From: Chloroflexota bacterium
GTDB taxonomy: Bacteria > Chloroflexota > Dehalococcoidia > SZUA-161 > JAUWZY01
Length of the DNA stretch: 6,137 nt
Assembly: GCA_030615045.1 (NCBI GenBank)
Contig: JAUWZY010000057.1
Location: forward strand, 1 to 6,137
Reading direction: 5' to 3'
Below the pieces are notes generated by a model, which saw nothing but the letters and a program-made list of their open reading frames with translations, did not search any database and was not told the origin of the DNA. Shown here in pieces: positions 5,067 through 6,137 of the stretch (the first letter of the stretch is position 1; each line of letters opens with the position of its first letter). Position numbers and translations under genes: made by a program.

Positions 5067-6137
5067 TCAGCGCCAGCTATCGACAAGTTTGATGTTGACC
5101 TCTATCACCTCAGGGTTAAGGTCGAGGGTCATGAACTCCTCTTGAGCCCTCAGTTGCCGCTGCTCCAAGCGGCGGATGCAGTCACTAAGGGCTTTTTCTC
5201 TCGCACTCTCTATATCCTCGACCTCCCGGGGCAGGGGTTTATTGCTGAGAGCCGAAAGGTGCTGGTGGAGATTGGCATCGAGACCTTGCTCAATTGCTTG
5301 CGGGTTATCTCGCCAGGCGATGAATAGCTCCTGATTTTCGCTGCGCTGGAAATGCTCTGGCGGGAGCTTCTCCGTTTTTCTCCTGAGATCCGGGTATCGT
5401 AATAGCAAGCAAAGGCAATACTCCTCTAAGGGGTCGCCGCTGGGCGGGGCAAAACGAAGCGGCTTTTCCCCTTTAACCCTTTCTGACTTGGTGCGGTGGA
5501 GCCGAGCTGCCCTATTCGCCAGAGTCCGTTCACTGACCCCGAGGAGTCGTGCCAGCTTGCCCAGGTAAATCTCTCGCTCCAGTTCATCGCCCATCTCGCC
5601 GATGAGGGGCAAAAGTTGTTCGCTGGCTTGTGCCCTTGCCTCAGCCTGGGTCAAATCGAGCCTCGATGCCGCAGCGAAGAGATAATCCATCACTGGCAAG
5701 GCCTCTTCCACCAACCTCTGCCATTCCTCGGGGCTCTCCCTGATCACATCGTCAGGGTCTTTGCCTTGAGGCATGGCGATGACCTTTATCTCTGCGCCGA
5801 GCCGTGACGTTGCTCCCAGCCAGTTTGGCATTTCCCAGAGCTCTCGATCCAGGGCCTGGCGCAGGATTTCAATGCCGCGCCAGGTGGCAGCGTCGCCAGC
5901 AGCATCGGAATCAAGAGCCAAGACCAGGCTCTTGGTCAGCCCTTTAATGGTGGCGATTTGCTTTTCCGTTAGCGCCGTGCCCATGGTGGCGACCACATTT
6001 CTCAGCCCATGTTGATGGGTGATAATCACATCCATGTAGCCTTCGACAATAACCACCCTCTGCTGCTCTCGAATTGCATCCTTGGCTCGGTCAATCCCAT
6101 ACAGGATGCTGCCTTTGTCGAAGATGGGCGTCTGCGG
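5067..6137 (-). CDS. dnaG: DNA primase DnaG, C-terminal part (5' end outside window)
   Basis: The last 356 codons of the primase that lays RNA primers for replication and docks on the replicative helicase. The frame stays open to the right edge, beginning TPIFDKGSILYGIDRAKDAI, so GTG 6056 is internal and not the start. The TOPRIM catalytic core is clear: VVIVEGYMDVI (Glu32 of the visible part), TMGTALTEKQ, and LALDSDAAGDAA (Asp76, Asp78), followed by MPQGKDPDDVI (about 123-133). About 30 residues between the AAGDAA and GKDPDD motifs include a stretch (ELWEMPNWLGATSRLG) longer than in the best-known primases, resembling Chloroflexota versions. A helical C-terminal region follows, with PLEEYCLCLLLRYPD as its conserved-looking segment; in other primases this part binds DnaB. 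The zinc-finger domain is outside the window. It is followed 14 nt later by rpoD. Confidence 0.96.
   Translation of the reverse strand, partial: PQTPIFDKGSILYGIDRAKDAIREQQRVVIVEGYMDVIITHQHGLRNVVATMGTALTEKQIATIKGLTKSLVLALDSDAAGDAATWRGIEILRQALDRELWEMPNWLGATSRLGAEIKVIAMPQGKDPDDVIRESPEEWQRLVEEALPVMDYLFAAASRLDLTQAEARAQASEQLLPLIGEMGDELEREIYLGKLARLLGVSERTLANRAARLHRTKSERVKGEKPLRFAPPSGDPLEEYCLCLLLRYPDLRRKTEKLPPEHFQRSENQELFIAWRDNPQAIEQGLDANLHQHLSALSNKPLPREVEDIESAREKALSDCIRRLEQRQLRAQEEFMTLDLNPEVIEVNIKLVDSWR

Noticed and set aside
4839..5327. Plus-strand 162-codon open frame across the rpoD-dnaG junction
   Set aside because: Shadow of two well-identified genes on the opposite strand; composition mirrors their codons.

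Overview
The window looks like a stretch of chromosome from an anaerobic bacterium, most likely an uncultured member of the Chloroflexota (Dehalococcoidia-like). This assignment rests on the primase/sigma-factor gene order, the style of the primase and sigma proteins and a DUF2284 protein. It is inference from family resemblance, not a search. Base composition and coding density are even throughout. I see no mobile element, CRISPR array, tRNA or rRNA.

Left side (1-2565). A split-type transketolase N-terminal subunit runs leftward off the window edge. It is divergent from a rightward pair: a metal-dependent amidohydrolase and an RNA 2',3'-cyclic phosphodiesterase (ThpR), separated by 2 nt. The 91-bp gap between the divergent genes holds two back-to-back sigma-70-type promoters. 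The rightward one places transcription start on the GTG start codon itself, so that mRNA is probably leaderless. The leftward gene has a terminator-like hairpin plus U-run inside its first 30 codons. A small zinc-ribbon protein follows ThpR with its own extended -10 promoter and strong ribosome binding site.

Middle (2566-2863). No intact gene is present. On the minus strand there are two truncated relics: the C-terminal half of a PEP-utilising 'swivel' (phosphohistidine) domain, and immediately after it the last 28 codons of a second primary sigma factor gene, ending at that gene's natural stop. The PEP-domain relic is in frame with the DUF2284 gene upstream, separated from it only by that gene's stop codon.

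Right side (2864-6137), all minus strand. A dnaG - rpoD - DUF2284 operon: primase (C-terminal 356 codons visible), principal sigma factor (501 aa) and a cysteine-rich DUF2284 predicted metal-binding protein. Gaps are only 14 and 17 nt, each carrying a strong Shine-Dalgarno sequence. The sigma factor keeps the expected -10 and -35 recognition residues, matching the TTGACx/TATAAT promoters found elsewhere in the window.

I do not see a clearly new multi-gene system. The points most worth a second look are the scarred 2566-2863 interval, the compact leaderless/divergent promoter, and the attenuator-like hairpin inside the transketolase reading frame.
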